A DNA stretch of 36,361 nt from Terriglobia bacterium. GTDB taxonomy: Bacteria; Acidobacteriota; Terriglobia; Bryobacterales; Bryobacteraceae. The position numbers and the translations under genes are program-made. The notes below the pieces were generated by a model. The model saw only the letters and a list, made by a program, of their open reading frames with translations, made no database searches and was not told the origin of the DNA. Each line of letters opens with the position of its first letter. Within the stretch, counting starts at the first letter, position 1. Where the stretch lies: NCBI GenBank assembly GCA_025350105.1, contig JANXYJ010000103.1, positions 1-36,361 on the forward strand. Direction: 5' to 3'. Below are positions 8,906 through 17,091 of this stretch, one piece after another.

Positions 8906-9355
8906 ATGAAACTTACCAACACGCGTTTACTCATGGTGGCGACGCTTGCCTTCGCTGCTGGATCTCTTCTCACCTGGACAGCGGCGCGCTTCAGCGCTCC
9001 TGCTGCCGTCTCCGCCGATAGCAACCGGGTCTACGAATTGCGCGTGTACCACGCCAATCCCGGCAAATTGGGCGATATTGTGAAGCGTTTTAAGGATGAC
9101 ACGCGCCCGGAGTTCGACAAGCACGGAATCACCAGCGTGGGCTATTGGACCCCGCAGGATGCGCCTGCTAAGGACAACACGCTCATCTACATCGTCAGCC
9201 ATCCCAGCCGGGAAGCGGCCACGAAGAATTGGAAAGAGTTTGGGACGTCGGCCGAATGGAAGGCAATTGTGGCGCGCACCGAAGCCAACGGGAAGTTGAT
9301 CGATCACATCGATTCCACATTCATGGATCCGACGGATTATTCGAAACTGAAGTAG
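8906..9355 (+). CDS. NIPSNAP-family protein with N-terminal signal/anchor
   Basis: A 149-residue protein. Residues 7-32 form a hydrophobic segment ending in Ala-rich sequence, a signal peptide or membrane anchor. The rest is a NIPSNAP-type dimeric alpha-beta barrel domain: [21 protein letters not shown] at its start, then a GYW motif, a [10 protein letters not shown] strand, an Arg/Glu-rich helix with a W-K-E-F pattern, and a [11 protein letters not shown] tail. NIPSNAP domains have no single agreed function. The ATG at 8906 is chosen over an in-frame Met 24 codons upstream because the signal sequence then starts the protein. Confidence 0.85.
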   Translation: MKLTNTRLLMVATLAFAAGSLLTWTAARFSAPAAVSADSNRVYELRVYHANPGKLGDIVKRFKDDTRPEFDKHGITSVGYWTPQDAPAKDNTLIYIVSHPSREAATKNWKEFGTSAEWKAIVARTEANGKLIDHIDSTFMDPTDYSKLK

Positions 9356-9379
9356 CTTCTTTCTAGGATCAACAATCTA

Positions 9380-9408
9380 GCACCAAGCCGCCACCGTAAG
9401 GGAGCGGG
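9380..9408. repeat. Copy 2 of the dispersed intergenic repeat
   Basis: The sequence GCACCAAGCCGCCACCGTAAGGGAGCGGG lies between the convergent ends of the NIPSNAP gene and fbp. It differs from copy 1 by one base over 27 and continues two bases further. No open frame covers it. Confidence 0.7.
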
Positions 9409-9418
9409 TTATTTCAAG

Positions 9419-10438
9419 CTAGATCGCTGGCGCCCAGACATCGGCGTTCGCTTCAACCGCCTCGGTGCGCCTGGCGAACGCCTCCATCTCCACTTTGCTG
9501 CCGATCACGAACGGCGTGCGCTGATGAATGGAGTTCGGCTGTAAATCCAAAATCCGTTCCCGCCCGTTGGTGGCCATACCGCCCGCTTGCTCCGCGATGA
9601 ACGCCAGCGGATTCGCTTCATACATCAAGCGCAGTTTCCCTCCCGGATGGCTCTTTGTGGGCGGATACAGAAACACGCCGCCTTTCAACAACGTCCGGTG
9701 GAAATCCGCCACCAGCGATCCCACATAACGCGAGCTGTATTCCTTCCCCAAATCCCCGCGGCGCAATTGAGCCAGGTACTCACGGTACGCCGCGGGAAAC
9801 GCATCCGCATTGGCCTCGTTCACCGAATAATACTTGCCCTGCGCTGGCATCTTCATGTTGTCGTAACTCAACACATAGGCACCGATACTGGGATCCAGCG
9901 TAAATCCGTAGACGCCGCGCCCGGCGGTGTAGACCAAAATCGCGGACGACCCATACACCACGTAACCCGCAGCCACTTGTTTATAACCCGGCTGCAGCAC
10001 CGCCCCGGGAGCGTCGTTTTCCAATCCCTCCGGGCGCCGGTAGATGGAAAAAATGGTCCCCACGCTGACGTTTACGTCAATGTTTGACGATCCATCCAGC
10101 GGATCGAAAAAGATCACGTAACGTCCGGTGTCCTTCGCCCGGTCAAACATCACCGGCTCTTCGTTTTCCTCGGACACCAGAATCGCCACGCCGTCGCGCA
10201 CGGAAAGTGAATCGAGCAACGCTTGGTTGGCGAAAACGTCCAGCTTCTGCTGCTCCTCGCCCTGCACGTTGGTTTCACCCATCGCGCCCAGCACATCTTC
10301 CAAACCGGCGCGGCGCACCCGCGCCTGAATCATCTTAGTAGCCAGCGTAATCCCGGAAAGCAACCAGGAAAAAGTGCCTTGCGCCTCCGGCAAAGCTTGC
10401 TGTTCGCGAAGAATATGCTGCTGTACGGTGGTGATCAT
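9419..10438 (-). CDS. fbp: Fructose-1,6-bisphosphatase, class I
   Basis: A 339-residue cytosolic phosphatase that removes the 1-phosphate of fructose-1,6-bisphosphate, the committed step of gluconeogenesis. The metal and substrate site is intact: SEENEEP and FFDPLDGSSNIDVNVSVGTIF (about 113-133), the SSRYVGSLVADFHRTL block, GGVFLYPPTKSHPGGKLRLMYEANPLAF, and an EQAGG near the end. Length matches the family. It lies 50 bp downstream of the acylphosphatase gene on the same strand. An fbp gene fits an organism using amino acids or organic acids as well as sugars. Confidence 0.96.
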   Translation of the reverse strand: MITTVQQHILREQQALPEAQGTFSWLLSGITLATKMIQARVRRAGLEDVLGAMGETNVQGEEQQKLDVFANQALLDSLSVRDGVAILVSEENEEPVMFDRAKDTGRYVIFFDPLDGSSNIDVNVSVGTIFSIYRRPEGLENDAPGAVLQPGYKQVAAGYVVYGSSAILVYTAGRGVYGFTLDPSIGAYVLSYDNMKMPAQGKYYSVNEANADAFPAAYREYLAQLRRGDLGKEYSSRYVGSLVADFHRTLLKGGVFLYPPTKSHPGGKLRLMYEANPLAFIAEQAGGMATNGRERILDLQPNSIHQRTPFVIGSKVEMEAFARRTEAVEANADVWAPAI

Positions 10439-10488
10439 GGCTTAACCAGTACTATCGTTCAAACTCCCCCACTAGATTACGCTTGTTC

Positions 10489-10791
10489 CTAAAACGGTTC
10501 AATGCCGGATCCGGAAATCGCTCCCAAAAAAAACGCAATTTCTTCGCTTCGAACTGCCCTTATCTCCGCCCACGGCGGACCCTTCCACAGCAGGGCCTCA
10601 AAATCATCCACTTGCGACGGCTGGCCGCATGCCTGCGCTTCCACATCGCCGCTATCCAGATTCCGCACCCACCCGGTGACGCCAGTTTGCTTCGCCGCGT
10701 GTTCCGCAAATGCCCTGTATCCCACACCTTGTACTCGCCCGGATACAACGAAACGTCTGGCTGCCTTCCTAACTGGCTTCTGCATAGACAT
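10489..10791 (-). CDS. acyP: Acylphosphatase
   Basis: A 100-residue cytosolic enzyme that hydrolyses acyl phosphates such as carbamoyl phosphate. The ferredoxin-like fold signature is present: SGRVQGVGYRAFAEHAA, with the catalytic Arg in GYR, then GVTGWVRNLDSGDVEA with the catalytic Asn in RNL. The C-terminal part is somewhat unlike others after residue 85 but keeps the hydrophobic pattern. It is followed by fbp on the same strand; a functional link is not required. A 200-bp gap to the divergent HAD gene would hold both promoters. Confidence 0.92.
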   Translation of the reverse strand: MSMQKPVRKAARRFVVSGRVQGVGYRAFAEHAAKQTGVTGWVRNLDSGDVEAQACGQPSQVDDFEALLWKGPPWAEIRAVRSEEIAFFLGAISGSGIEPF

Positions 10792-11000
10792 TTGTCGGCT
10801 ACAGGACTATCCCTTTCGCAATCGGGGTACCGGACCCAATAAATCCAACGTACCTCGGCCTATCGACACGGTGGTACGGGGTGACATAGAGAAAATACCC
10901 TAAGCCACGAATGAATTCGCACGATGCCAGCCGCACCCGCCGCTACTCATGCTAACATTCGGCCAAGGAAAATCCTGTTCCCACAGGACACTCTTAAACT

Positions 11001-11717
11001 GTGACCCACGCCGTACCAAAGCTCGACTCTATTGGTGTTCAATCAAGTGTGCAACCACTTTTACTGGCCAATGGCCTGGCCCTCATCTTCGACCTGGACG
11101 GCGTCATCGTCAATTCCATGCCCGTTCACGAATTGTCCTGGGCGCGCTATCTCGATTCCATTGGCATCCAGGTTCCCGACATGATCCAGCGCATGCACGG
11201 CCGCCGCAACGATCAGATTTTCCGCGACTTCCTGGGGCCTGATCCATCCGACGAAGAAATCCACGCGCACGGCGCCGCCAAAGAACAACTATTTCGCGAC
11301 ATAATTCAGCATCAGTTGAACAACTACATGGTTCCCGGTGTGACCGATCTGCTGCAGCGCACCCAGCACATCCCGGTGGGCCTGGCGAGCAATGCCGAAC
11401 GCCCTAACGTCGACTTCGTTCTGGATCAAGCCGGCCTGCGCCGGCACTTTCAAGCGATCGTCGACGGCGCTCAAGTGGATCATCCGAAACCAGCGCCCGA
11501 TGTTTACCTGCGGGCCGCGGAACTTCTGAAAACTGAACCGCACAACTGTATCGTTTTTGAAGATTCGCCGGTTGGCGTCGCCGCGGCGCGCGCAGCCGGG
11601 GCCCGTGTGATCGGCATTCAGACGCAGATAGATCACCTCGATGGCGTCGAATTGGCTGTTCCCGATTTCCGCGCTCCGCAACTGATCAAATACCTGGAAC
11701 GGCAGAGCAAACGCTAA
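11001..11717 (+). CDS. HAD-superfamily (subfamily IA) phosphatase / phosphoglucomutase-like hydrolase
   Basis: A 238-residue cytosolic hydrolase. Motif I is FDLDGVIVNS with nucleophile Asp31 and acid/base Asp33. A helical cap follows (about 40-105), motif II is GLASNAE, motif III is the Lys in DHPKPAPDVYL, and motif IV is FEDSPVGVAAA. This is the beta-phosphoglucomutase/phosphatase branch, whose substrate cannot be predicted. The start is a GTG with a weak ribosome site; later GTG codons in frame (near residues 13 and 17) are possible. Its stop lies 5 bp before the GAF/kinase-like gene, so the two are likely co-translated. Confidence 0.88.
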   Translation: MTHAVPKLDSIGVQSSVQPLLLANGLALIFDLDGVIVNSMPVHELSWARYLDSIGIQVPDMIQRMHGRRNDQIFRDFLGPDPSDEEIHAHGAAKEQLFRDIIQHQLNNYMVPGVTDLLQRTQHIPVGLASNAERPNVDFVLDQAGLRRHFQAIVDGAQVDHPKPAPDVYLRAAELLKTEPHNCIVFEDSPVGVAAARAAGARVIGIQTQIDHLDGVELAVPDFRAPQLIKYLERQSKR

Positions 11718-11722
11718 CAACC

Positions 11723-13369
11723 ATGGCCACTCAGAGCAAAATCAGCGCGCTGCAGAGTTTGTCCAGCGATGTTCTTTCGGCAACTTCAGCACCGGCCATC
11801 GCCGAGTTGGTGATGCGGGACCTGCCGCTCTTGCTGGGCGCGTCCTCCGTGCGCTTGTATTTGTTCAACGCCGGCACCCGGTCATTAGCATCCGTGGCTG
11901 GTTCGAATCTGCTTGACCCCATTGCCACTTCGGTGGACCGCCCGACGGAGGGCATTATCGCCGCCGCGGTACGCTGTTTCCGGCAAGATTCGGTGGTAAA
12001 TATTCCGCGTTTGCGCCGCGACGAAGCCGTCAATCCCGATGGCAAAAAAGGATTCCCCAGTTCCGCGTTGTTCGCGCCGGTCAGCCTAAACACAAAACCA
12101 AACGAACCCTTAGGCGTGATCCAGGCTCTGCGCACGGCCCGTTTTGGCAGCTTTGACGCGGATGCGATTGCAGCTCTTAAAATGATCGCCGCGCAAACCG
12201 CCGCCGCGCTCCAACTACATCAGTACAGGGAAGCCCAAGACCGGCTAGCCAGGAGCGAACAACTCGCCGCCAACGCCCAATTGATCGCCAATGCTGCCGC
12301 CGATCTGCGGCCGCGCACGCAGCGCCTCCTGAATCTATTTTGCGAACTGCCGGAAGCGCACCAAATGCACCCCATTCTTTGTGATGCCCGCGAGGAGGCA
12401 CTGCATGCAGCCGAGGCTGTGACACGGCTGCTTTCATTCGGGGCAAGCAAAACGGCGAATCTGGACGCCGACTCGGTGAACCCGCCGGATTCGCCGCTAG
12501 ATGTCAACACACTTCTTGCCGAGTTGGTTCACTTCCGCGCCCCTCACTGGAATGCCCTGGGCCTGCGGGTTCAAAATCACGTACCGCCGGAGGCCGCCAT
12601 GGTGCAGGGCCAACGCGGACAACTGGAGCACGGCTTCCTCGATATGGCCATTCACGCCGAACGCGCCGCGGTCGGCTCAAACGCAAAACTGCTGGCCATC
12701 TCCACCACGCAGCTGGGCGGCCAGGTGGTGGTTCAGTTTCTGTTCCCGTCGCCGGTAACTTCCGCAAGCGTGAATCACGACGACGCCAGCCTGAAACTCT
12801 GCCAGGAGATCGCCCAACACCACAAAGGTGAATTTCAGCTTCGCTCGCATACGAGCACAGAGGGCTTTGATCTGGCCCTGGAAATGGACCTGCCCTTGTC
12901 GACGCCGCCCAACACCAATAGACGGGACAAGAACCTTACGCACTCGGTCTCATGCAATACGGCATTCAATGCGCCGGATCGCCCATTGACACTTATGTTG
13001 GTGGACGCCGACCTCGCCGCCCGCAAACAATTGCTCGGCCTGTTGGCCCAACGCGGTCACCGTGTGATTCCAGTGGCCCCCGAGGAGACTCCGTCGCTGG
13101 CGCAACGCATGCGGTTCGATGGCATCCTTTGGGCAGTCCGCTCCGGAGGCCCCAAATGGAGCGACTACCAACAGCGCCTGCGCGAATTGATCCCCGCTTT
13201 CGTCCTGGTGAGCACCGGCTATGACGCCGCCTTCGCCTCCAGCCTGGCCGAAGGCGGAGGCTACCTCCTGGCGCGGCCGGTGGAAAAAGAGGAACTGGAT
13301 CGCGTCCTGAATAAAATGCTGGGAAGAATGACGGATAAACTGACCGCCAACTGCGCCGTGCAGGTTTAA
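11723..13369 (+). CDS. GAF-domain protein with degenerate histidine-kinase and receiver domains (pseudo-hybrid kinase)
   Basis: A 548-residue soluble protein. Residues 10-165 fit a GAF ligand-sensing domain (LLGASSVRLYLFNA, GIIAAAVRCF, SALFAPVSL, IAALKMIAAQTAAAL). Residues 172-240 resemble the dimerisation helices of a histidine kinase, but the phosphoacceptor His is replaced (A193-D-L-R). Residues 255-395 look like a weak ATPase domain without clear G boxes. Residues 422-535 look like a receiver: the acidic pocket VDAD and T498 remain, but the phosphorylatable Asp is Ala471 and the usual Lys is Arg518. No membrane segment. It follows the HAD gene by 5 bp. Domain calls after GAF are inferred from pattern and are moderate. 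Confidence 0.7.
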   Translation: MATQSKISALQSLSSDVLSATSAPAIAELVMRDLPLLLGASSVRLYLFNAGTRSLASVAGSNLLDPIATSVDRPTEGIIAAAVRCFRQDSVVNIPRLRRDEAVNPDGKKGFPSSALFAPVSLNTKPNEPLGVIQALRTARFGSFDADAIAALKMIAAQTAAALQLHQYREAQDRLARSEQLAANAQLIANAAADLRPRTQRLLNLFCELPEAHQMHPILCDAREEALHAAEAVTRLLSFGASKTANLDADSVNPPDSPLDVNTLLAELVHFRAPHWNALGLRVQNHVPPEAAMVQGQRGQLEHGFLDMAIHAERAAVGSNAKLLAISTTQLGGQVVVQFLFPSPVTSASVNHDDASLKLCQEIAQHHKGEFQLRSHTSTEGFDLALEMDLPLSTPPNTNRRDKNLTHSVSCNTAFNAPDRPLTLMLVDADLAARKQLLGLLAQRGHRVIPVAPEETPSLAQRMRFDGILWAVRSGGPKWSDYQQRLRELIPAFVLVSTGYDAAFASSLAEGGGYLLARPVEKEELDRVLNKMLGRMTDKLTANCAVQV

Positions 13370-13394
13370 GAATTCGAACTGCTAAACTAACGTT

Positions 13395-13619
13395 ATGGAA
13401 ATTCAGTTGAGTCCGGAAAAACAAGCCCGGCTCCAGGAATTCGCCAACAGAACCGGCAAAAATCCCGAGCAAGTCGTCGCCGACGCCGTCGATCAGGTCC
13501 TCGAATACGACATCCGTTTTATAGCGGCCATCGAACTTGGCCGCGCCTCCGCCCGTCAAGGAAATCTCATTGAGCATGATGCGGTCGTGGAGCAGATTGA
13601 ACAGATCTTGCAAAGATGA
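13395..13619 (+). CDS. ParD-like ribbon-helix-helix antitoxin
   Basis: A 74-residue protein that begins with a short strand and two helices (MEIQLSPEKQARLQEFANRTG, then NPEQVVADAVDQVL), like the DNA-binding ribbon-helix-helix part of ParD/CopG antitoxins, followed by an acidic toxin-binding helix (EHDAVVEQIEQIL). It overlaps the next gene by ATGA. The antitoxin-first order and overlap are typical of type II modules. It would bind and neutralise the neighbouring toxin and repress its own promoter. The family call is from pattern and context. Confidence 0.75.
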   Translation: MEIQLSPEKQARLQEFANRTGKNPEQVVADAVDQVLEYDIRFIAAIELGRASARQGNLIEHDAVVEQIEQILQR

Positions 13620-13894
13620 CTCGGGTTCGTTGGACCACCAACGCCGCCGACGATCTCGCTCGAATCGTCAACTACATTCGTGCCGACAACTCCGAAGCCG
13701 CCCGCCGCGTCGCCCAAACAATTCTTGAAGGCGTAGCAACTCTAAGAAAGTCTCCTCATCGCGGGAGAACCGGGCTGGCGGCAAACACCAGGGAATTAAT
13801 TTTCGCTCTCTGGCCCTACATTGCGGTTTACGAAGTTGTGGATGATTGTGCCCATGTTCTCCGTATTCGGCATGCTTCGCAGGATTGGCCGTAG
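13616..13894 (+). CDS. ParE/RelE-superfamily toxin
   Basis: A 92-residue protein with the ParE/RelE pattern: WTTNAADDLARIVNYIRADN at the start, AARRVAQTILEGVATLRKSPHRGR (helix then the G-R segment), ELIFALWPYIAVYEVVDD and a final strand ending LRIRHASQDWP. The R-H-A-S near the C-terminus matches the conserved basic tail of the ParE branch, which poisons DNA gyrase, whereas RelE cleaves mRNA; the sequence favours ParE. The start ATG overlaps the antitoxin stop. Confidence 0.83.
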   Translation: MTRVRWTTNAADDLARIVNYIRADNSEAARRVAQTILEGVATLRKSPHRGRTGLAANTRELIFALWPYIAVYEVVDDCAHVLRIRHASQDWP

Positions 13895-14391
13895 GCGAGC
13901 CCGTGACGGAGAGGAACATTTCGCCGCCGTGTTGAACGTAGATAAACCCGAACCCACGGAAACTCCCTTAGTTTTTCACCACTTAGCGTTTCATCCCGTT
14001 GTTAAATGCTAGGCCTTCAGCTATCCTCCAGTCAAGCAGACCGGGTGCTAGCTCACTGAGTACCGGCTCACGTCGTTCTTCGCTTTCCGGAAGGTGGAGA
14101 AAACGTAAAGCTCCTTGGCAAAGGGGAATTGGGAGATATGGGTCGTCTGGTGCTGACGTAACAGCACTCTGACGCTGCCTTCTGTTAGTGGCAGCAAGGG
14201 GCCCTGAACGAAAATGAGGTTTTAAACAACTTCCGAGCCGCGACCAAAGGGAGCGGTCCATATCGCAGCTAACCCCGCCCGTAATGGCGGCATCACATTC
14301 GTGATCGGCAACACTGCGGGGCGCAAGTGCGTCTGCAGGTTGCCTACCTCGCCGCCACACATATGGCGGACGCGCGAGTGTGAACGAAAAC
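13895..14391. other. Gene-free stretch between parE-like gene and acnA
   Basis: No convincing gene in about 500 bp. It holds three short perfect hairpins: GTGCTG/CAGCAC (14150-14167), GCTGCC/GGCAGC (14174-14195) and CCGCCA/TGGCGG (14352-14369), plus a copy of the dispersed repeat. None is followed by a U-run on either strand, so they are not classic terminators. A 125-codon minus frame at 13983-14360 is Arg/Pro/Leu-rich, crosses the repeat and has no recognisable domain; it is left out as a gene. Confidence 0.5.
14235..14257. repeat. Copy 3 of the dispersed intergenic repeat
   Basis: GAGCCGCGACCAAAGGGAGCGGT matches the core of the copies at 8245 and 9380 (GCCGCGACC, 2-base gap, AAGGGAGCG). 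It lies in the gene-free stretch downstream of acnA. The flanking sequences of the three copies are unrelated, so the repeat core is what is shared. Confidence 0.65.
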
Positions 14392-17046
14392 CTATCGCGC
14401 CGCCAACTGCCTCAGCACATACGGCAAAATCCCGCCGCTGCGATAGTATTCGGCTTCCTGCGGCGTATCAATGCGCACCTGCGCTTCAAATGTTTTGGCT
14501 CTCCCTTCAAGCGTCGCTGTGACTTTCGCCCGCGATTTACCCGCCGTATCGACGGCCGCCACCACGCCTTCGATCGCAAACATTTCATGGCCCGTCAGGC
14601 CCAAGGACTCCCGCGTCTGCCCGTCCACAAATTGCAGCGGCAACACGCCCATACCCACCAGGTTCGACCTGTGAATGCGTTCAAAGCTCTCGGCAATCAC
14701 AGCCTTCACGCCCAACAGCAAGGTTCCCTTCGCCGCCCAGTCGCGTGAAGAACCCGTGCCATATTCTTTACCGGCCATCACAATCAGCGGCACGCCTGCA
14801 TTTTGATACCGTACCGACGCATCGTAAATCGACATCGCATCGCCCGAAGGCACGTGCTTGGTCACACCACCCTCAGTCCCCGGAGCCAGCAAATTCCGCA
14901 ACCGAATATTCGCAAACGTCCCGCGCACCATTACTTCGTGATTGCCGCGCCGCGCACCGTAGGAATTGAAATCGGCCTGCTTCACTCCCAATGACATCAA
15001 ATACTGCGCCGCCGGACCGTCTTTCGCAATGTTGCCCGCCGGAGAAATATGATCGGTGGTCACCGAATCGCCCAGTACCGCCAGCGCATGCATTCCAGTC
15101 AGGTCCTTCACAAAGGTCTTCGGGTCCACCATGTTGTCGAAATACGGCGCCCGCTTGATGTAGGTAGAAGTCTCATCCCATGAATAGCGATCACCCTGCG
15201 GCACTTTGATTCCACGCCAACTGGCGTCGCCATCGAAAACGGTTGCGTACTGCTTGGCGAACATCTCGCTGCGGACACTTTGTTTCACCGCGGTTTGCAC
15301 TTCCAAATTCGTCGGCCAAATATCGCGCAGGTAAACATCTTGCCCGGCGGTGTCTTTGCCCAGCGAATCATTTACCAGATCAATATCCACGGTCCCCGCA
15401 ATCGCGTACGCAATCACCAGCGGGGGCGACGCCAGATAGTTGGCCTTCACCAAAGGGTTCACGCGGCCTTCAAAATTACGATTACCTGAAAGTACCGCCG
15501 CCACCGTCAGTGTGTCTTTGGTAACCGCCGCGCCCACTTCCTCCGGCAACGGACCGCTGTTGCCAATGCACGTAGTGCAGCCGTAACCCACAATGTGGAA
15601 CTTCAGCGCTTCCAATGCGTCCATCAAACCGGCATCTTGCAAATAATCCGCGACCACTTTCGAACCCGGCGCCAGGCTGGTCTTTACCCAAGGTTTGGCA
15701 GTGAGACCGCGCGCCACGGCTTTCTTGGCCACCAAACCGGCGGCAATCAGCACCGATGGATTCGAAGTATTGGTGCAACTGGTGATGGCCGCAATCACCA
15801 CGCTGCCATCCTGCACCTGCGTGCTAACGCCATTCATCGTGATGGCCGAAGTTTTCGGCGCGGCGCCTAACACGTCCAGGAAATTCTTTTTTACGTCGGG
15901 TAAATTGATGCGATCCTGCGGACGCTTCGGACCCGCCAGTGACGGCACCACCCTAGCCAAATCCAAACTCATCGTATCGCTGAACACCGGATCCGGCGCG
16001 CCTTTTATGCGGAACAAACCCTGCTCTCTCGCGTAGGCTTCCACCAGCGCAATGGTCTCCGCCGGACGATTGGTCATCCGCAGATAGTCGAGCGACTGTT
16101 CATCGATCGGGAACACGCCAATGGTTGCGCCGTACTCCGGAGCCATATTGGCGATGGTCGCGCGATCCGCCAAACTCAATGAATCCAAGCCATCGCCGAA
16201 GTATTCGACGAACTTGCCCACCACGCCCTTCTTGCGCAGCATCTGGGTGACCGTCAAAACCAAATCCGTTGCCGTGGCGCCTTCGGGCAATTTACCCGTC
16301 AACTTGAACCCGATTACTTCAGGCAGCAACATCGTTGCCGGCTGGCCCAGCATACAGGCCTCGGCTTCAATACCGCCCACACCCCAACCCACCACACCCA
16401 GTCCGTTAATCATTGTGGTGTGCGAGTCAGTCCCAACAACGGTGTCCGGGTAGGCCTGCCCGCTCGACGTCATCACCACCGGCGCAAGATATTCCAAATT
16501 TACCTGGTGAACGATGCCCGTATCCGGCGGCACTGCGCGGAAATCCTGAAATGCCGATTGGCCCCAACGTAAGAACGCATAGCGTTCCTGATTGCGTTGA
16601 AATTCCAACAACGCGTTTTGTCCAAACGATTCTTTGGTGCCGAAGTAATCCACTTGCACGGAGTGATCGATCACCAGATCCACCGGCACCAACGGATTGG
16701 CTTTCTTCGGATCCGCGCCCATCTTTGCCAAGGCATCCCGCATCGCTGCAAGATCGACGACACAGGGAACGCCAGTGAAATCCTGCAACACGACTCTGGC
16801 CGGACGGAAATTGATTTCCTGCGCTGGCGCCTTCGTGTCCCACTTGGCGACATATTCAATATCGCTTTTCTTGACAGTAGAGCCATCTTCAAAGCGCAGC
16901 AAATTCTCAAGCAAAATCTTGATCGAGTACGGCACACGCTGCAAATCGAAACCGGCTTTGGTCAGCGCCGAAAGACTGAAAATTTCGTAGGTCTTGCCGC
17001 CTACACGAAGGGTTGACAGGGCGTGGAAAGAGTTGAAGCTGGACAT
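14392..17046 (-). CDS. acnA: Aconitate hydratase (AcnA/IRP1 type)
   Basis: An 884-residue [4Fe-4S] enzyme of the TCA and glyoxylate cycles that isomerises citrate to isocitrate. The three cluster ligands are visible: Cys424 in [10 protein letters not shown], and Cys490 and Cys493 in [14 protein letters not shown]. Also typical are [28 protein letters not shown] (about 203-230) and, in the C-terminal swivel domain, [13 protein letters not shown] and [15 protein letters not shown]. The length and residues fit AcnA rather than AcnB. It starts 45 bp after the TonB-receptor-like gene on the same strand, but no functional link is suggested. Confidence 0.97.
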   Translation of the reverse strand: MSSFNSFHALSTLRVGGKTYEIFSLSALTKAGFDLQRVPYSIKILLENLLRFEDGSTVKKSDIEYVAKWDTKAPAQEINFRPARVVLQDFTGVPCVVDLAAMRDALAKMGADPKKANPLVPVDLVIDHSVQVDYFGTKESFGQNALLEFQRNQERYAFLRWGQSAFQDFRAVPPDTGIVHQVNLEYLAPVVMTSSGQAYPDTVVGTDSHTTMINGLGVVGWGVGGIEAEACMLGQPATMLLPEVIGFKLTGKLPEGATATDLVLTVTQMLRKKGVVGKFVEYFGDGLDSLSLADRATIANMAPEYGATIGVFPIDEQSLDYLRMTNRPAETIALVEAYAREQGLFRIKGAPDPVFSDTMSLDLARVVPSLAGPKRPQDRINLPDVKKNFLDVLGAAPKTSAITMNGVSTQVQDGSVVIAAITSCTNTSNPSVLIAAGLVAKKAVARGLTAKPWVKTSLAPGSKVVADYLQDAGLMDALEALKFHIVGYGCTTCIGNSGPLPEEVGAAVTKDTLTVAAVLSGNRNFEGRVNPLVKANYLASPPLVIAYAIAGTVDIDLVNDSLGKDTAGQDVYLRDIWPTNLEVQTAVKQSVRSEMFAKQYATVFDGDASWRGIKVPQGDRYSWDETSTYIKRAPYFDNMVDPKTFVKDLTGMHALAVLGDSVTTDHISPAGNIAKDGPAAQYLMSLGVKQADFNSYGARRGNHEVMVRGTFANIRLRNLLAPGTEGGVTKHVPSGDAMSIYDASVRYQNAGVPLIVMAGKEYGTGSSRDWAAKGTLLLGVKAVIAESFERIHRSNLVGMGVLPLQFVDGQTRESLGLTGHEMFAIEGVVAAVDTAGKSRAKVTATLEGRAKTFEAQVRIDTPQEAEYYRSGGILPYVLRQLAAR

Positions 17047-17091
17047 GGATCTTTTTAGTTTAACCCGAACGGTTTCGCCGGAGTCGAGTAA

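Noticed and set aside
10949-11242. Plus-strand frame overlapping the start of the HAD gene
   Set aside because: Composition and lack of motifs show a shadow of the HAD gene, whose FDLDG motif is in the other frame.
13983-14360. 125-codon minus-strand frame between the parE-like gene and acnA
   Set aside because: Arg/Pro/Leu-rich, runs over the dispersed repeat, and no domain can be recognised.
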